From assembly GCA_900472785.1 (NCBI GenBank), contig UCJH01000044.1:1-64000 (forward strand): a stretch of 64,000 nucleotides of DNA, written 5' to 3'. A model generated the notes under the pieces. The model did not search any database, was not told where the DNA came from, and worked only from the letters and a program-made list of their open reading frames with translations. This DNA is from Hyphomicrobiales bacterium. GTDB lineage: Bacteria; Pseudomonadota; Alphaproteobacteria; Rhizobiales; Rhizobiaceae. The position numbers were made by a program, and so were the translations under genes. Positions within the stretch are counted from its first letter, which is position 1. Each line of letters starts with the position of its first letter. This document shows positions 20,986 through 29,545 of the stretch, one piece after another.

Positions 20986-21597
20986 TCAATTTCCGACAGC
21001 AACAGCCTTTTCGATAGCCGGATAAAGACCCGTCTCAAGACTTCTCCGGTCGAACGGGCCGACGCGCTTGTAAACGATCGTGCCGTTGGCATCGACCAGA
21101 TATGATTCCGGAATACCGTAGACGCCCCAGTCGATGGCGGCCTTGCCGCGCGGATCGACGCCGATGGCGGAGAAGGGATTGCCGAGCTCACCGAGGAAAC
21201 GCAGCGCGTTGCCGGTCTCGTCCTTGTAGTTGATGCCCACAACCGTCAGCCGCTTGTCCTTCGCAAGGTCGAGGATGATGGGGTTTTCCTCGCGGCAGGG
21301 CACGCACCACGATGCCCAGACGTTGACCAGCGTCAGCTTGCCCTTGATCGCAGCGTCGGTAAGCGCCGGCATCGGCGTGGTCGCGAACATGGCGCCCGGC
21401 AGCGGCGGCATGTCGAGCGTCGGTGCTTTGGTGCCAATCAGCGCGGATGGGATTTCGCTGATATCCTTGCCGGACCGGAGCTGGGTGAAGAAGATCGCGG
21501 CAAGGGCCGCGAAGATCACAAGCGGCAAAACGGCAAGAATGATGCGTGCCACGCCCGAGCGGCCCTGCTCCGGCTCTGCCGGCATCTCCGTCGTCAT
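20986..21597 (-). CDS. ccmG: Thiol:disulfide interchange protein CcmG (CycY/DsbE)
   Basis: A periplasmic membrane-anchored thioredoxin that reduces apocytochrome c cysteines before haem attachment. Of 203 residues, one N-terminal anchor helix spans about 16-36. The active site is W-C98-V-P-C101 in WASWCVPCREENP, and the cis-proline region is GVYGIPESYLVD. The ATG at 21597 overlaps the ccmD stop by 4 bp, so ccmD and ccmG are translationally coupled. It is the distal gene of the ccmABCDG set. Confidence 0.95.
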   Translation of the reverse strand: MTTEMPAEPEQGRSGVARIILAVLPLVIFAALAAIFFTQLRSGKDISEIPSALIGTKAPTLDMPPLPGAMFATTPMPALTDAAIKGKLTLVNVWASWCVPCREENPIILDLAKDKRLTVVGINYKDETGNALRFLGELGNPFSAIGVDPRGKAAIDWGVYGIPESYLVDANGTIVYKRVGPFDRRSLETGLYPAIEKAVAVGN

Positions 21598-21767
21598 TTC
21601 ATCTCTCCGGTGGATGGTCCCGCAGACCGGCGCCGAATGCCCAGATCCTCCAGAGCCTTCAATTCGCGACGACGGCCTGTGCCATCGGCAATCACCCAGA
21701 GGATGAGGCCTGCCACCGTCAGGGCGGCCACGGCATAACTCGCGATGACGTATCCCGCATGGCTCAT
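21594..21767 (-). CDS. ccmD: Haem exporter protein CcmD
   Basis: A 57-residue single-span membrane protein that stabilises CcmE with CcmC during haem delivery. The sequence begins MSHAGYVIASYAVAALTVAG, a helix of about 20 residues, followed by a basic RRRELKALEDLGIRRR tail, which matches the short CcmD family. The ATG at 21767 overlaps the ccmC stop (ATGA) and its own TGA overlaps the ccmG start. Its identity rests on size, topology and position. Confidence 0.92.
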   Translation of the reverse strand: MSHAGYVIASYAVAALTVAGLILWVIADGTGRRRELKALEDLGIRRRSAGPSTGEMK

Positions 21768-22549
21768 GCGTTCGGTCCTTCCATGCCAGTACCGACCGCG
21801 CCGACGTTGCGTGCAGCCTGGCGGCGCATCGACGTCACGCGGCGGCGCCAGATCTCGTTGCGCATCGCCGCGATATGCAGGGTGAAGAACAGCATGCTGA
21901 AGGCAACCGCCATGATCAGCAGCGGCCGCAGGAATTCCGGATCGATCTTCGGCCCGTCGAGCCGCATGACGCTCGCCGGCTGGTGCAGCGTGTTCCACCA
22001 TTCGACGGAGAACTTGATGATTGGAATATTGACGAAGCCGACAAGAATGAGGATGGCCGAAACCTTCGCTGCCTTGCCCGGATCGTCCATGGCGCGGTTG
22101 AGCGCGATCAGGCCGAGATACATCAGGAACAACACGAAGACGGATGTCAGCCGCGCATCCCAGACCCACCAGGTGCCCCACATCGGCTTGCCCCAGAGCG
22201 ACCCGGTGACCAGCGCGAGAAAGGTGAAGCAGGCACCGATGGGCGCTGCGGCGCGGGCGGAAACGTCGGCAAGCGGATGGCGCCAGACCAGCGTCCCGAG
22301 CGCCGAAAGCGCCATCACCGTATAACACATCATCGAAAGCCAGGCGGCCGGTACGTGCACATACATGATGCGCACAGTCTCGCCCTGCTGGTAGTCACCT
22401 TCGGTGGTGAAACAGAGATAGAGGCCGACGGCGAACAGAAGGGCGGTCAGCCCGGAAAACCAAGGCAGCAGGCGTTCGGCCAACCCCAGGAACCGGGTGG
22501 GGTTGGCAAGGTCGCTGAATTTGCGGATGGCAAGGCTTTGTTCGCTCAT
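21764..22549 (-). CDS. ccmC: Haem exporter protein CcmC
   Basis: A 261-residue polytopic protein that transfers haem to CcmE for cytochrome c assembly. Six helices are visible, and the haem-handling tryptophan-rich motif is WGTWWVWDARLTS near 139-151. Conserved histidines occur in MYVHVPAAWLSM before it and in VEWWNTLHQPAS after it. The ATG at 22549 is preceded by a suitable purine-rich leader. There is a 60-bp gap to ccmB upstream and a 4-bp overlap with ccmD downstream. Confidence 0.96.
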   Translation of the reverse strand: MSEQSLAIRKFSDLANPTRFLGLAERLLPWFSGLTALLFAVGLYLCFTTEGDYQQGETVRIMYVHVPAAWLSMMCYTVMALSALGTLVWRHPLADVSARAAAPIGACFTFLALVTGSLWGKPMWGTWWVWDARLTSVFVLFLMYLGLIALNRAMDDPGKAAKVSAILILVGFVNIPIIKFSVEWWNTLHQPASVMRLDGPKIDPEFLRPLLIMAVAFSMLFFTLHIAAMRNEIWRRRVTSMRRQAARNVGAVGTGMEGPNA

Positions 22550-22609
22550 GATGCTTCTTTAACGCGGAAGAGGTTTGTCTTCAATGAATCCTGCATGATC
22601 ACGTTTTCG

Positions 22610-23269
22610 TCAGTCGGACGACGACCGCAGCGCGGCTGCCGCCGCAAGTGGCCCGATGACCGCGAAAAACAGGGTAATGGCCATCAGGATCAGGAACGGC
22701 GGTAGAAAAGGCGCCGGGTCCTCGACGGCGGCATAGGTCGCGCTGACGCCGAAAATCAGCACCGGAATCGCCAAGGGCAGGACGAGGATCGACACCAGCA
22801 ACCCACCGCGCGGCAGGGTGACTGCGACGGCCGCGCCGGCCGCGCCGATCAGCGTGATCGCCGGCGTTCCCACCAGAAGGGTCAGCATGGTCGCACCAAT
22901 GGCAAGTTCGCTCGTGTTCATGAACAGCCCGAGCAATGGCGCGGCAATCACCAGCGGCAGCCCAGACGCCGACCAGTGCGCCAGACATTTCACCAGAACG
23001 GTCAGTACCAGCGGCGTTTCCTGCATCAGCATCAGGTCGAGCGATCCGTCCTCGCGCTCCGCCTGGAACAGGCGGTCAAGGCCGAGCAGGCTAGCAAGCA
23101 GGGCGCCGATCCACAGGATCGCCGGCCCTATGCGCGACAAGAGATTGAGATCGGGGCCGACCGCAAAGGGCACGACGGCGACGACGGTCATAAAGAACAA
23201 TACGCCGATGAGCGCACCGCCACCGGCACGGACGGAGAGTTTCAGATCGCGGAGGAAGAGGGAAATCAT
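22610..23269 (-). CDS. ccmB: Haem exporter protein CcmB
   Basis: A 219-residue membrane subunit of the CcmAB complex, whose ATP hydrolysis releases holo-CcmE from CcmC. Six hydrophobic segments are visible. The typical N-terminus is FLRDLKLSVRAGGGALIGVLFF, and the family motif DRLFQAEREDGSLDLML lies near 66-82. Normally ccmA and ccmB abut; here a palindromic repeat lies in the 202-bp gap between them. The ATG at 23269 gives the family length. Confidence 0.95.
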   Translation of the reverse strand: MISLFLRDLKLSVRAGGGALIGVLFFMTVVAVVPFAVGPDLNLLSRIGPAILWIGALLASLLGLDRLFQAEREDGSLDLMLMQETPLVLTVLVKCLAHWSASGLPLVIAAPLLGLFMNTSELAIGATMLTLLVGTPAITLIGAAGAAVAVTLPRGGLLVSILVLPLAIPVLIFGVSATYAAVEDPAPFLPPFLILMAITLFFAVIGPLAAAAALRSSSD

Positions 23270-23300
23270 GCGGCAACCTTCTGCATGCGGAGAGCCTTCC

Positions 23301-23449
23301 CCCCCTCTGTCGGCGACGCCGACACCTCCCCCTCAAGGGGGGAGGTGAGCCGCCACGCCTCTATGTCCCGGATGGACCGTAAGCAATTTATTGGCGAGGA
23401 AACTGATCGCCCCCCTTGTGGGGGAGATGTCACGAAGTGACAGAGGGGG
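23301..23449. repeat. Rhizobial palindromic element between ccmB and ccmA
   Basis: Outer arms CCCCCTCTGT (23301-23310) and ACAGAGGGGG (23440-23449) are identical to those of the element inside ftsY. Internal stems include ACCTCCCCCTCAAGGGGGGA near 23323 and the partner CCCCCCTTGTGGGGGAGATG near 23410. It is 149 bp with no coding potential. It probably forms a strong RNA structure within the ccmA-ccmB transcript. Confidence 0.85.
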
Positions 23450-23471
23450 GTGACAACGGCGAACTCGCAGA

Positions 23472-24113
23472 TCAAACCATGCCCCCCACGCCCGCAAACC
23501 CCGTCATCCGCAATTCCCGCGCTTCCAAGCCCAGCGGCTGATGCGTTGCCGCGACCACGATGCCGCCTGCACCCAGATGCCCTGTGACCAGTTCGGCAAA
23601 CAGCCGGTCCGCATTCGCATCCAGCGCTGCCGTCGGTTCATCGAGAATCCACACCGGACGGAAGGCGACCAGGAGCTTGGCCATCGCCATCCGCCGCTGC
23701 TGGCCGGCCGAGAGATAGCCGAACGGCAGATGGGAAATTCCACCGAGACCCACTGCTTCGGTCGCGTCCTCTAGGTCTTTCCCGGCACCGCCCGGCGAAT
23801 CACCCATGAAGGATTTCCAGAAAGAGAGATTTTCCGCCACCGTCAGCTCATGTTTCATGGCGTTGCGATGGCCGAGATAGTGGCAAAGCTCGCGGGGATG
23901 ACCGATTTCAGCCGCCGCTCCATCGATCCGGACAGAACCGGATTCAGCCGCCAGAAGGCCTGCCAGCACGCGCAGCAGGGTCGACTTTCCCGAGCCGTTC
24001 GCGCCCGTCACCACCAGCGCTTCGCCGGCTCTCAGAACAAAGGAAATATCGTGAAAAATCAGGTCCTCGCCGCGCTTTGCGCTGAGACCTTCGACGACGA
24101 GGCAGATCGGCAT
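23472..24113 (-). CDS. ccmA: Cytochrome c biogenesis ATP-binding protein CcmA
   Basis: A 213-residue ABC ATPase working with CcmB in cytochrome c maturation. Walker A is VTGANGSGKSTLLRVLAG near 37-54. The signature region is FGYLSAGQQRRMAMAKLL, Walker B is PVWILDEPTAALD, and the switch histidine is in VVAATHQPLG. Length is normal. As first gene of the minus-strand ccmABCDG unit it should carry the promoter, which would lie in the 263-bp gap shared with acnA. The start at 24113 fits the family N-terminus. Confidence 0.95.
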   Translation of the reverse strand: MPICLVVEGLSAKRGEDLIFHDISFVLRAGEALVVTGANGSGKSTLLRVLAGLLAAESGSVRIDGAAAEIGHPRELCHYLGHRNAMKHELTVAENLSFWKSFMGDSPGGAGKDLEDATEAVGLGGISHLPFGYLSAGQQRRMAMAKLLVAFRPVWILDEPTAALDANADRLFAELVTGHLGAGGIVVAATHQPLGLEARELRMTGFAGVGGMV

Positions 24114-24376
24114 TCACCTTCCCTTTACGACGTTCGTCGCAATGCAAAAAAATTGTCTCAATTTGAGGACAGTTGGTCTGGCACGTTTCTGAGAAATTAT
24201 CTATAAACGCCCCAACACGCCAGCGGTCGGCGTGAATTTCATCCTAGCGCCCGAACATGGAATGATTTCCACGTACGGACAGCGGAAATGGCCGTACCCG
24301 CATCCCATTTCGCGCTCCCAAAGCGCAAGGGCGTTCGTACGTCAGTTCTTGGCGATCAAACGGAACGGGGTAACCA

Positions 24377-27067
24377 GTGTCCAAATCCCTTGACAGTTTC
24401 AATTGTCGCTCGACGCTCACCGTAAACGGCGTCGACTATGTCTATTACAGCTTGCCGAAGGCCGAAGCGAACGGTCTGGCCGGCGTTTCAAAGCTGCCCT
24501 ACTCGATGAAGGTGCTGCTCGAGAACCTGTTGCGCAACGAGGACGGCCGTTCCGTTGTCAAGCAGGACATTCTCAATATCGCCGCCTGGCTGACCGACAA
24601 GGGCACAGCTGAAAACGAAATCGCCTATCGTCCGGCCCGCGTGCTGATGCAGGACTTCACCGGCGTTCCCGCCGTCGTCGATCTGGCCGCAATGCGCGAC
24701 GCCATGGTCAATCTTGGTGGCGATCCGGAAAAGATCAACCCGCTGGTTCCGGTCGATCTCGTCATCGACCACTCGGTCATCGTCGATGAATTCGGCACGC
24801 CGACGGCCTTTGCCCGCAACGTCGAGCTCGAATACGAGCGCAACGGCGAACGCTACCGCTTCCTGAAATGGGGCCAGCAGGCCTTCAAGAATTTCCGCGT
24901 CGTCCCGCCCGGCACCGGCATCTGTCATCAGGTCAACCTCGAATATCTCGGCCAGACCGTCTGGACGAAGGAAGAAGACGGCGAGATCACCGCCTATCCG
25001 GATACCTGCGTCGGCACCGACAGCCACACGACCATGATCAACGGTCTTGGCGTTCTCGGCTGGGGCGTCGGCGGCATCGAGGCGGAAGCAGCCATGCTGG
25101 GCCAGCCGGTGTCCATGCTTCTGCCCGAAGTCATCGGCTTCAAGCTGACCGGAAAGCTCAAGGAAGGCGTCACCGCTACCGACCTCGTGCTGATGGTCGT
25201 GCAGATGCTGCGCAAGAAGGGAGTCGTCTCGAAGTTCGTCGAATTCTTCGGCCCCGGCCTCGACAACATGACGCTCGCCGACCGCGCGACGATCGGCAAT
25301 ATGGGTCCGGAATATGGCGCGACCTGCGGCTTCTTCCCGGTCGATTCCGAGACCATCAACTATCTCACCATTTCCGGCCGCGAAGAACAGCGCATCGCGC
25401 TGGTCGAAGCCTATTCCAAGGCTCAGGGCATGTGGCGTGAAGGCGATGGCGCCGATCTGGTCTTCACCGATACGCTCGAACTCGACCTCGGCGCCGTGGT
25501 TCCTGCCATGGCCGGCCCGAAGCGTCCGGAAGGCCGCATTCCGCTCGAAAACATTGCATCGGGCTTCGCCGGCTCACTCGAAAACGACTACAAGAAGCCG
25601 GGTCAGATCGACGCGCGCTATCCTGTCGAAGGCACGGATTATGACATCGGCCACGGCGACGTGGCGATTGCCGCCATCACGTCCTGCACCAACACGTCAA
25701 ACCCTTCCGTGCTCATCGCTGCCGGCCTGCTGGCCCGCAACGCGGTCGCCAGGGGTCTGAAGTCGGCGCCGTGGGTAAAGACCTCGCTCGCACCGGGATC
25801 CCAGGTCGTCGGTGAATATCTGGCCAAGTCCGGTCTGCAGGCCGACCTGGACAAGCTCGGCTTCAACCTCGTCGGCTTCGGCTGCACCACCTGCATCGGC
25901 AATTCCGGCCCGCTGCCGGCACCGATCTCGAAGACGATCAACGAGAAGGGCCTGATCATGTCGGGCGTGCTCTCGGGCAACCGCAACTTCGAAGGCCGCA
26001 TCTCTCCGGACGTCCAGGCGAACTACCTCGCCTCGCCGCCGCTGGTCGTGGCCTACGCGCTGGCCGGTACGGTTCAGAAGGACCTGACCACCGAACCGCT
26101 CGGAACGGGCAGTGACGGACAGCCGGTATTCCTCAAGGACATCTGGCCGACCTCGGCGGAAATCCAGGAGTTCATCCTGAAATACGTCACCCGCGCGCTC
26201 TACGCATCGAAATATGCCGACGTGTTCGAGGGCGACGAGAACTGGCAGGCGGTTCAGGTGCCGGCAGGCCAGACCTACGCCTGGGACGACGACTCGACCT
26301 ATGTCCAGAACCCGCCCTATTTCGTGGGCATGGGCAAGACCGGTTCGGGCATCTCCGACATCAAGGGCGCTCGCGTGCTTGGCCTGTTCGGCGACAAGAT
26401 CACCACCGACCACATCTCGCCTGCCGGTTCGATCAAGGCCGCATCTCCGGCCGGTGCCTACCTCATCGACCACGGGGTCGGCGTTGCCGACTTCAACCAG
26501 TACGGCACGCGCCGCGGCAACCATGAAGTGATGATGCGCGGCACGTTTGCCAACATCCGCATCCGCAATCACATGATGGGACCGAACGGCAAGGAAGGCG
26601 GCTACACGATCCACTATCCTTCGAAGGAAGAAATGTCGATCTACGACGCGGCCATGCAGTACAAGCAGGAAGGCGTTCCGCTGGTCATCTTCGCCGGTGT
26701 CGAATACGGCAACGGTTCGTCGCGCGACTGGGCGGCCAAGGGCACCAACCTGCTCGGCGTCAAGGCCGTGATCGCCCAATCCTTCGAGCGCATTCACCGC
26801 TCCAACCTCGTGGGCATGGGCATCGTGCCCTTTGTCTTCGAGGAGGGAACGACCTGGGAATCGCTCGGCCTGAAGGGCGACGAGAGCGTCACCATCGACA
26901 ATCTCGGCAATGTCCAGCCGCGCGAAAAGCGCGTCGCGGTCATCACCTATGGCGACGGCTCCGTGAAGGAGGTGCCGCTGGTCTGCCGCATCGATACGCT
27001 TGATGAAGTCACCTACATGAACAATGGTGGCATCCTGCAGACGGTTCTGCGCGACCTCGCAGCCTGA
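24377..27067 (+). CDS. acnA: Aconitate hydratase A
   Basis: A TCA-cycle [4Fe-4S] enzyme interconverting citrate and isocitrate. The 896-residue product has the AcnA/IRP layout. The cluster ligands are C437 (SCTNTSNPSV) and C503, C506 (GCTTCIGNSGPL). The substrate-site motif GTDSHTTMINGLGVLGWGVG lies near 215-234, and the swivel-domain motif is GVEYGNGSSRDWAAKG. The start is GTG at 24377 after GGAACGGGGTAACCA. The place next to ccmA, in divergent orientation, is typical of Rhizobium. An intrinsic terminator follows. Confidence 0.97.
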   Translation: MSKSLDSFNCRSTLTVNGVDYVYYSLPKAEANGLAGVSKLPYSMKVLLENLLRNEDGRSVVKQDILNIAAWLTDKGTAENEIAYRPARVLMQDFTGVPAVVDLAAMRDAMVNLGGDPEKINPLVPVDLVIDHSVIVDEFGTPTAFARNVELEYERNGERYRFLKWGQQAFKNFRVVPPGTGICHQVNLEYLGQTVWTKEEDGEITAYPDTCVGTDSHTTMINGLGVLGWGVGGIEAEAAMLGQPVSMLLPEVIGFKLTGKLKEGVTATDLVLMVVQMLRKKGVVSKFVEFFGPGLDNMTLADRATIGNMGPEYGATCGFFPVDSETINYLTISGREEQRIALVEAYSKAQGMWREGDGADLVFTDTLELDLGAVVPAMAGPKRPEGRIPLENIASGFAGSLENDYKKPGQIDARYPVEGTDYDIGHGDVAIAAITSCTNTSNPSVLIAAGLLARNAVARGLKSAPWVKTSLAPGSQVVGEYLAKSGLQADLDKLGFNLVGFGCTTCIGNSGPLPAPISKTINEKGLIMSGVLSGNRNFEGRISPDVQANYLASPPLVVAYALAGTVQKDLTTEPLGTGSDGQPVFLKDIWPTSAEIQEFILKYVTRALYASKYADVFEGDENWQAVQVPAGQTYAWDDDSTYVQNPPYFVGMGKTGSGISDIKGARVLGLFGDKITTDHISPAGSIKAASPAGAYLIDHGVGVADFNQYGTRRGNHEVMMRGTFANIRIRNHMMGPNGKEGGYTIHYPSKEEMSIYDAAMQYKQEGVPLVIFAGVEYGNGSSRDWAAKGTNLLGVKAVIAQSFERIHRSNLVGMGIVPFVFEEGTTWESLGLKGDESVTIDNLGNVQPREKRVAVITYGDGSVKEVPLVCRIDTLDEVTYMNNGGILQTVLRDLAA

Positions 27068-27090
27068 TCGTTCATCGTCGGAATCGACAA

Positions 27091-27124
27091 GAGGCCGGAG
27101 CGTTCGCGTTCCGGCCTCTTTCGT
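27091..27124 (+). terminator. Intrinsic terminator after acnA
   Basis: A GC-rich stem GAGGCCGGAGCG / CGTTCCGGCCTC with loop TTCG spans 27091-27118, followed by TTTCGTTTC. It lies 24 bp after the acnA stop. Confidence 0.85.
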
Positions 27125-27348
27125 TTCGAGCGGACACGCGCGATGCCGATCGGCTCACTCCAACGTGACTTTCTGTTGAAGCGCCGGCGGCGTATGACAA
27201 AGACGGGATCAAGAACCTTCATCCTTTAACACAAGGCTGGCGAGCGCTCGCAAGAGCAGGCTCCAGGTCTCATGAAATTTTTACCTGCGCACGGATATAT
27301 CGTCCAAGTGCCCTAAAGGGACCGCGCGCAAAGGGAAATGGAACGTCG

Positions 27349-28104
27349 ATGTCTGGAACGCGCAATCTCCGTCGCCTGCTGCTGGCTCTGGGCTTCGGCG
27401 TGACCGCATCTCTCCCCGCCTTCGGCGACGAAATTCTCCCGACCGGCGTGGTCGAGCTGTTCACCAGCCAAGGCTGTTCCTCCTGTCCGCCGGCCGATGC
27501 CGCGCTGAAGCGGCTGGTCGAGGAGGGCAAAGTCGTAGCGCTTTCCTACCATGTCGATTACTGGAACTATCTCGGCTGGCAGGACACCTTCGGCTCGAAG
27601 GAAAATACCGCACGGCAGTACGCCTATGCAAAGACGCTCGGCCGCAACGGCGTCTACACACCGCAGGCGGTGATCAACGGTCGGGACCATCTGAACGGCT
27701 CCGATCTTGCCGGCATCAAGACGCGGATCGACACCATGGCTGCCGGCGGCAATGGCCTGACGGTAAAGATCGGCGCGCGAATCGGTCAAGAGGAGATCGA
27801 TATCAATGTCGGAGCGGGTGAAGGCAAGGCAGACGTCGTCGTGGTTTATTTCAACCGCCGACAGACGGTGAATGTCGAAAAGGGCGAAAATCGCGGCAAG
27901 CGCATCGACTATTGGCATGCCGTTCGCGACGTCCAGACCATCGGCATGTGGAACGGCAAGGCGTCGAAATTCGTTCTGCCGGCTTCCATGCTCAAGCAGG
28001 GCGACAATGGCGGCTGTGCGATCCTGCTGCAGACGGTGGAGAACGGTGACAAACCCAGCGCCATTCTCGGCGCAACGACAATTCTCGCCGATGGCGACAA
28101 CTGA
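27349..28104 (+). CDS. DUF1223 thioredoxin-like secreted protein
   Basis: A 251-residue protein with an N-terminal signal peptide (LLLALGFGVTASLPAFG, cleavage near residue 26). It is recognisable as DUF1223 by VVELFTSQGCSSCPPADAAL near 34-53, which places a CxxC pair at C43 and C46, and by YHVDYWNYLGWQDTF and NGRDHLNG. The thioredoxin-like fold and CSSC pair suggest a periplasmic redox role; the substrate is unknown. The ATG at 27349 follows AATGGAACGTCG. It stands alone, downstream of the acnA terminator. Confidence 0.9.
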   Translation: MSGTRNLRRLLLALGFGVTASLPAFGDEILPTGVVELFTSQGCSSCPPADAALKRLVEEGKVVALSYHVDYWNYLGWQDTFGSKENTARQYAYAKTLGRNGVYTPQAVINGRDHLNGSDLAGIKTRIDTMAAGGNGLTVKIGARIGQEEIDINVGAGEGKADVVVVYFNRRQTVNVEKGENRGKRIDYWHAVRDVQTIGMWNGKASKFVLPASMLKQGDNGGCAILLQTVENGDKPSAILGATTILADGDN

Positions 28105-28126
28105 CGGCCATTTTAGACACTGAAAC

Positions 28127-28186
28127 GGTTCGGCCCGGTAGCAACGAGGGGCTGGGGCTGAGGGTTCGAAGATACCGGACCGAACC
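28127..28186. repeat. Long imperfect inverted repeat after the DUF1223 gene
   Basis: Arms GGTTCGGCCCGGTA (28127-28140) and TACCGGACCGAACC (28173-28186) pair over 14 bp with one mismatch around a 32-base loop. It lies 22 bp after the DUF1223 stop within a 312-bp non-coding stretch (28105-28416). It could end or protect the transcript; no T-tract follows. The rest of the gap shows only an AT-richer segment before the next gene (CGGTGCAAAAAAAATGC near 28319), a possible promoter area. Confidence 0.55.
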
Positions 28187-28416
28187 AGCCATATCCTTGA
28201 AGAGCGAACGCCTCCAGCGGGGTATGGATGGCGCACCGGACAGGGTGGCAAACCGCTATCCGGAAACGACACCGTGCAGTGTCGCGAGGAATCTGGGCAT
28301 CGGTTTGACTGAAATGCGGCGGTGCAAAAAAAATGCAAAGCGGCTTCGCGCTTGATTTTCAGGGAAGGTCAGGCACACTGTAACGGTCCTGTCACAATAC
28401 AAGGCCGGAAACGAGA

Positions 28417-28821
28417 ATGACTGATCAGCCGGATTTGCCGCGCGGCGACCCAAGGTCGGACCGCGAGACCACATCGAATGTCGTCGTCGATCTCCACGAA
28501 TACCGCAATGCCCGGGACCCGCTGCCCGTCACCTTCCACCGGCGGGAACTCGATCTCATCCTTCGGATTTATGGTCGCATGGTCGGTGAAGGCGACTGGC
28601 GCGACTATGCCATCGACCATCTGAAGGAACGGGCGGTCTTTTCCGTCTTCAAGCGATCTGGAGAGACCCCGCTCTACCGGATCGAGAAAAACCCCAAGCT
28701 TGCCGCCAAGCAGGGCGCCTTCAGCGTCATCGACGTCAACGGCCGAATCCTCAAGCGCGGCCATGAATTGCAGCAGGTCCTCAAGGTTTTCGACAAAGCG
28801 CTGAAGCTGATCGATACCTGA
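28417..28821 (+). CDS. DUF2794 family protein
   Basis: A 134-residue soluble protein found in most Rhizobiales, function unknown. The DUF2794 match rests on VVVDLHEYRNARDPLPVTFH, RRELDLILRIYGRMVGEGDW and YRIEKNPKLAAKQGAFSVID. No catalytic motif, signal peptide or membrane segment can be seen. The ATG at 28417 follows CCGGAAACGAGA. It is monocistronic and convergent with the GNAT gene downstream. Confidence 0.88.
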   Translation: MTDQPDLPRGDPRSDRETTSNVVVDLHEYRNARDPLPVTFHRRELDLILRIYGRMVGEGDWRDYAIDHLKERAVFSVFKRSGETPLYRIEKNPKLAAKQGAFSVIDVNGRILKRGHELQQVLKVFDKALKLIDT

Positions 28822-28860
28822 GACGTCCTGCCTGCCGGATGTCCCGCCATTCTCAAGACG

Positions 28861-29418
28861 TCAGCGACGATACAGCGTATCGGGATAAACGTCCGGCTGC
28901 GGGTCGGTCTGCGTACCCTCTCCCAGGGCAAGCTGCATGATGACCGTATCCAGCCAGCGACCGTGCTTGAAGCCGGTCCCCTTCATCAATCCGCCATGTT
29001 CGAAACCGGCTGCGCGATGCACGGCAATGGAGGCCGGATGCGCGCCGCCGATCACGGCAACCATCTGCCGGAAACCGAGCGCGGTGCAGTGCCGAATCAG
29101 CTCTTCCAGCAGCGCCTTGCCCGCTCCGCGGCCACGCGCCGCCGGGGCGATATAGATCGAATCTTCGACCAGGAAGCGATAGGCTGTGCGGGTGCGAAAG
29201 CCCGAAGCATAGGCGTAACCCAGAACCACGCCAGCCTCATCCTCCACGACGATATAGGGATAGCCATTGCCGGCAATCGTCGCAAAGCGCGATGCCATTT
29301 CCGCCTCGTCCGGCGGTGTCATTTCGTAGCTTGCCACACCGTTGAGGACCGATTCGCGATAGATGCCGGTGATGACGGGCAGGTCGGCAATCGTCGCATC
29401 GCGCAGGGATAAGGTCAC
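28861..29418 (-). CDS. GNAT acetyltransferase, phosphinothricin-acetyltransferase-like
   Basis: A 185-residue N-acetyltransferase of the GNAT fold. LRDATIADLPVITGIYRESV is the first strand-helix unit. The acetyl-CoA binding loop is RGRGAGKALLEELIRHCTALG near 95-115, and VIGGAHPASIAVHRAAGFEHGG is typical of the Pat/Bar/MddA subgroup, which acetylates phosphinothricin or methionine sulfoximine-like amines. A GTG at 29418 is chosen because the family N-terminus begins there; an ATG at 29496 would add 26 unrelated residues. Substrate unproven. Confidence 0.8.
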   Translation of the reverse strand: MTLSLRDATIADLPVITGIYRESVLNGVASYEMTPPDEAEMASRFATIAGNGYPYIVVEDEAGVVLGYAYASGFRTRTAYRFLVEDSIYIAPAARGRGAGKALLEELIRHCTALGFRQMVAVIGGAHPASIAVHRAAGFEHGGLMKGTGFKHGRWLDTVIMQLALGEGTQTDPQPDVYPDTLYRR

Positions 29419-29494
29419 GGTCTGGATCCTGAATGTTCGATAGCGCCGTTCTGTGGCATGGCCCTGGCGGGGGATCAAGATGGCCGTCGACAAC

Positions 29495-29524
29495 AAAAAA
29501 GGCGATCCGAAGACCGCCTTTTTC
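29495..29524 (-). terminator. Intrinsic terminator for the BAX-inhibitor-1 gene
   Basis: Read on the minus strand: A-tract, stem GGCGGTC, UUCG-type tetraloop, stem GATCGCC, then a run of six T. It lies 22 bp after the stop of the gene at 29546-30289. The A/T tracts on both sides could also stop transcription in the other direction. Confidence 0.85.
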
Positions 29525-29545
29525 TCTAACCGTTCGCCGTATCGA

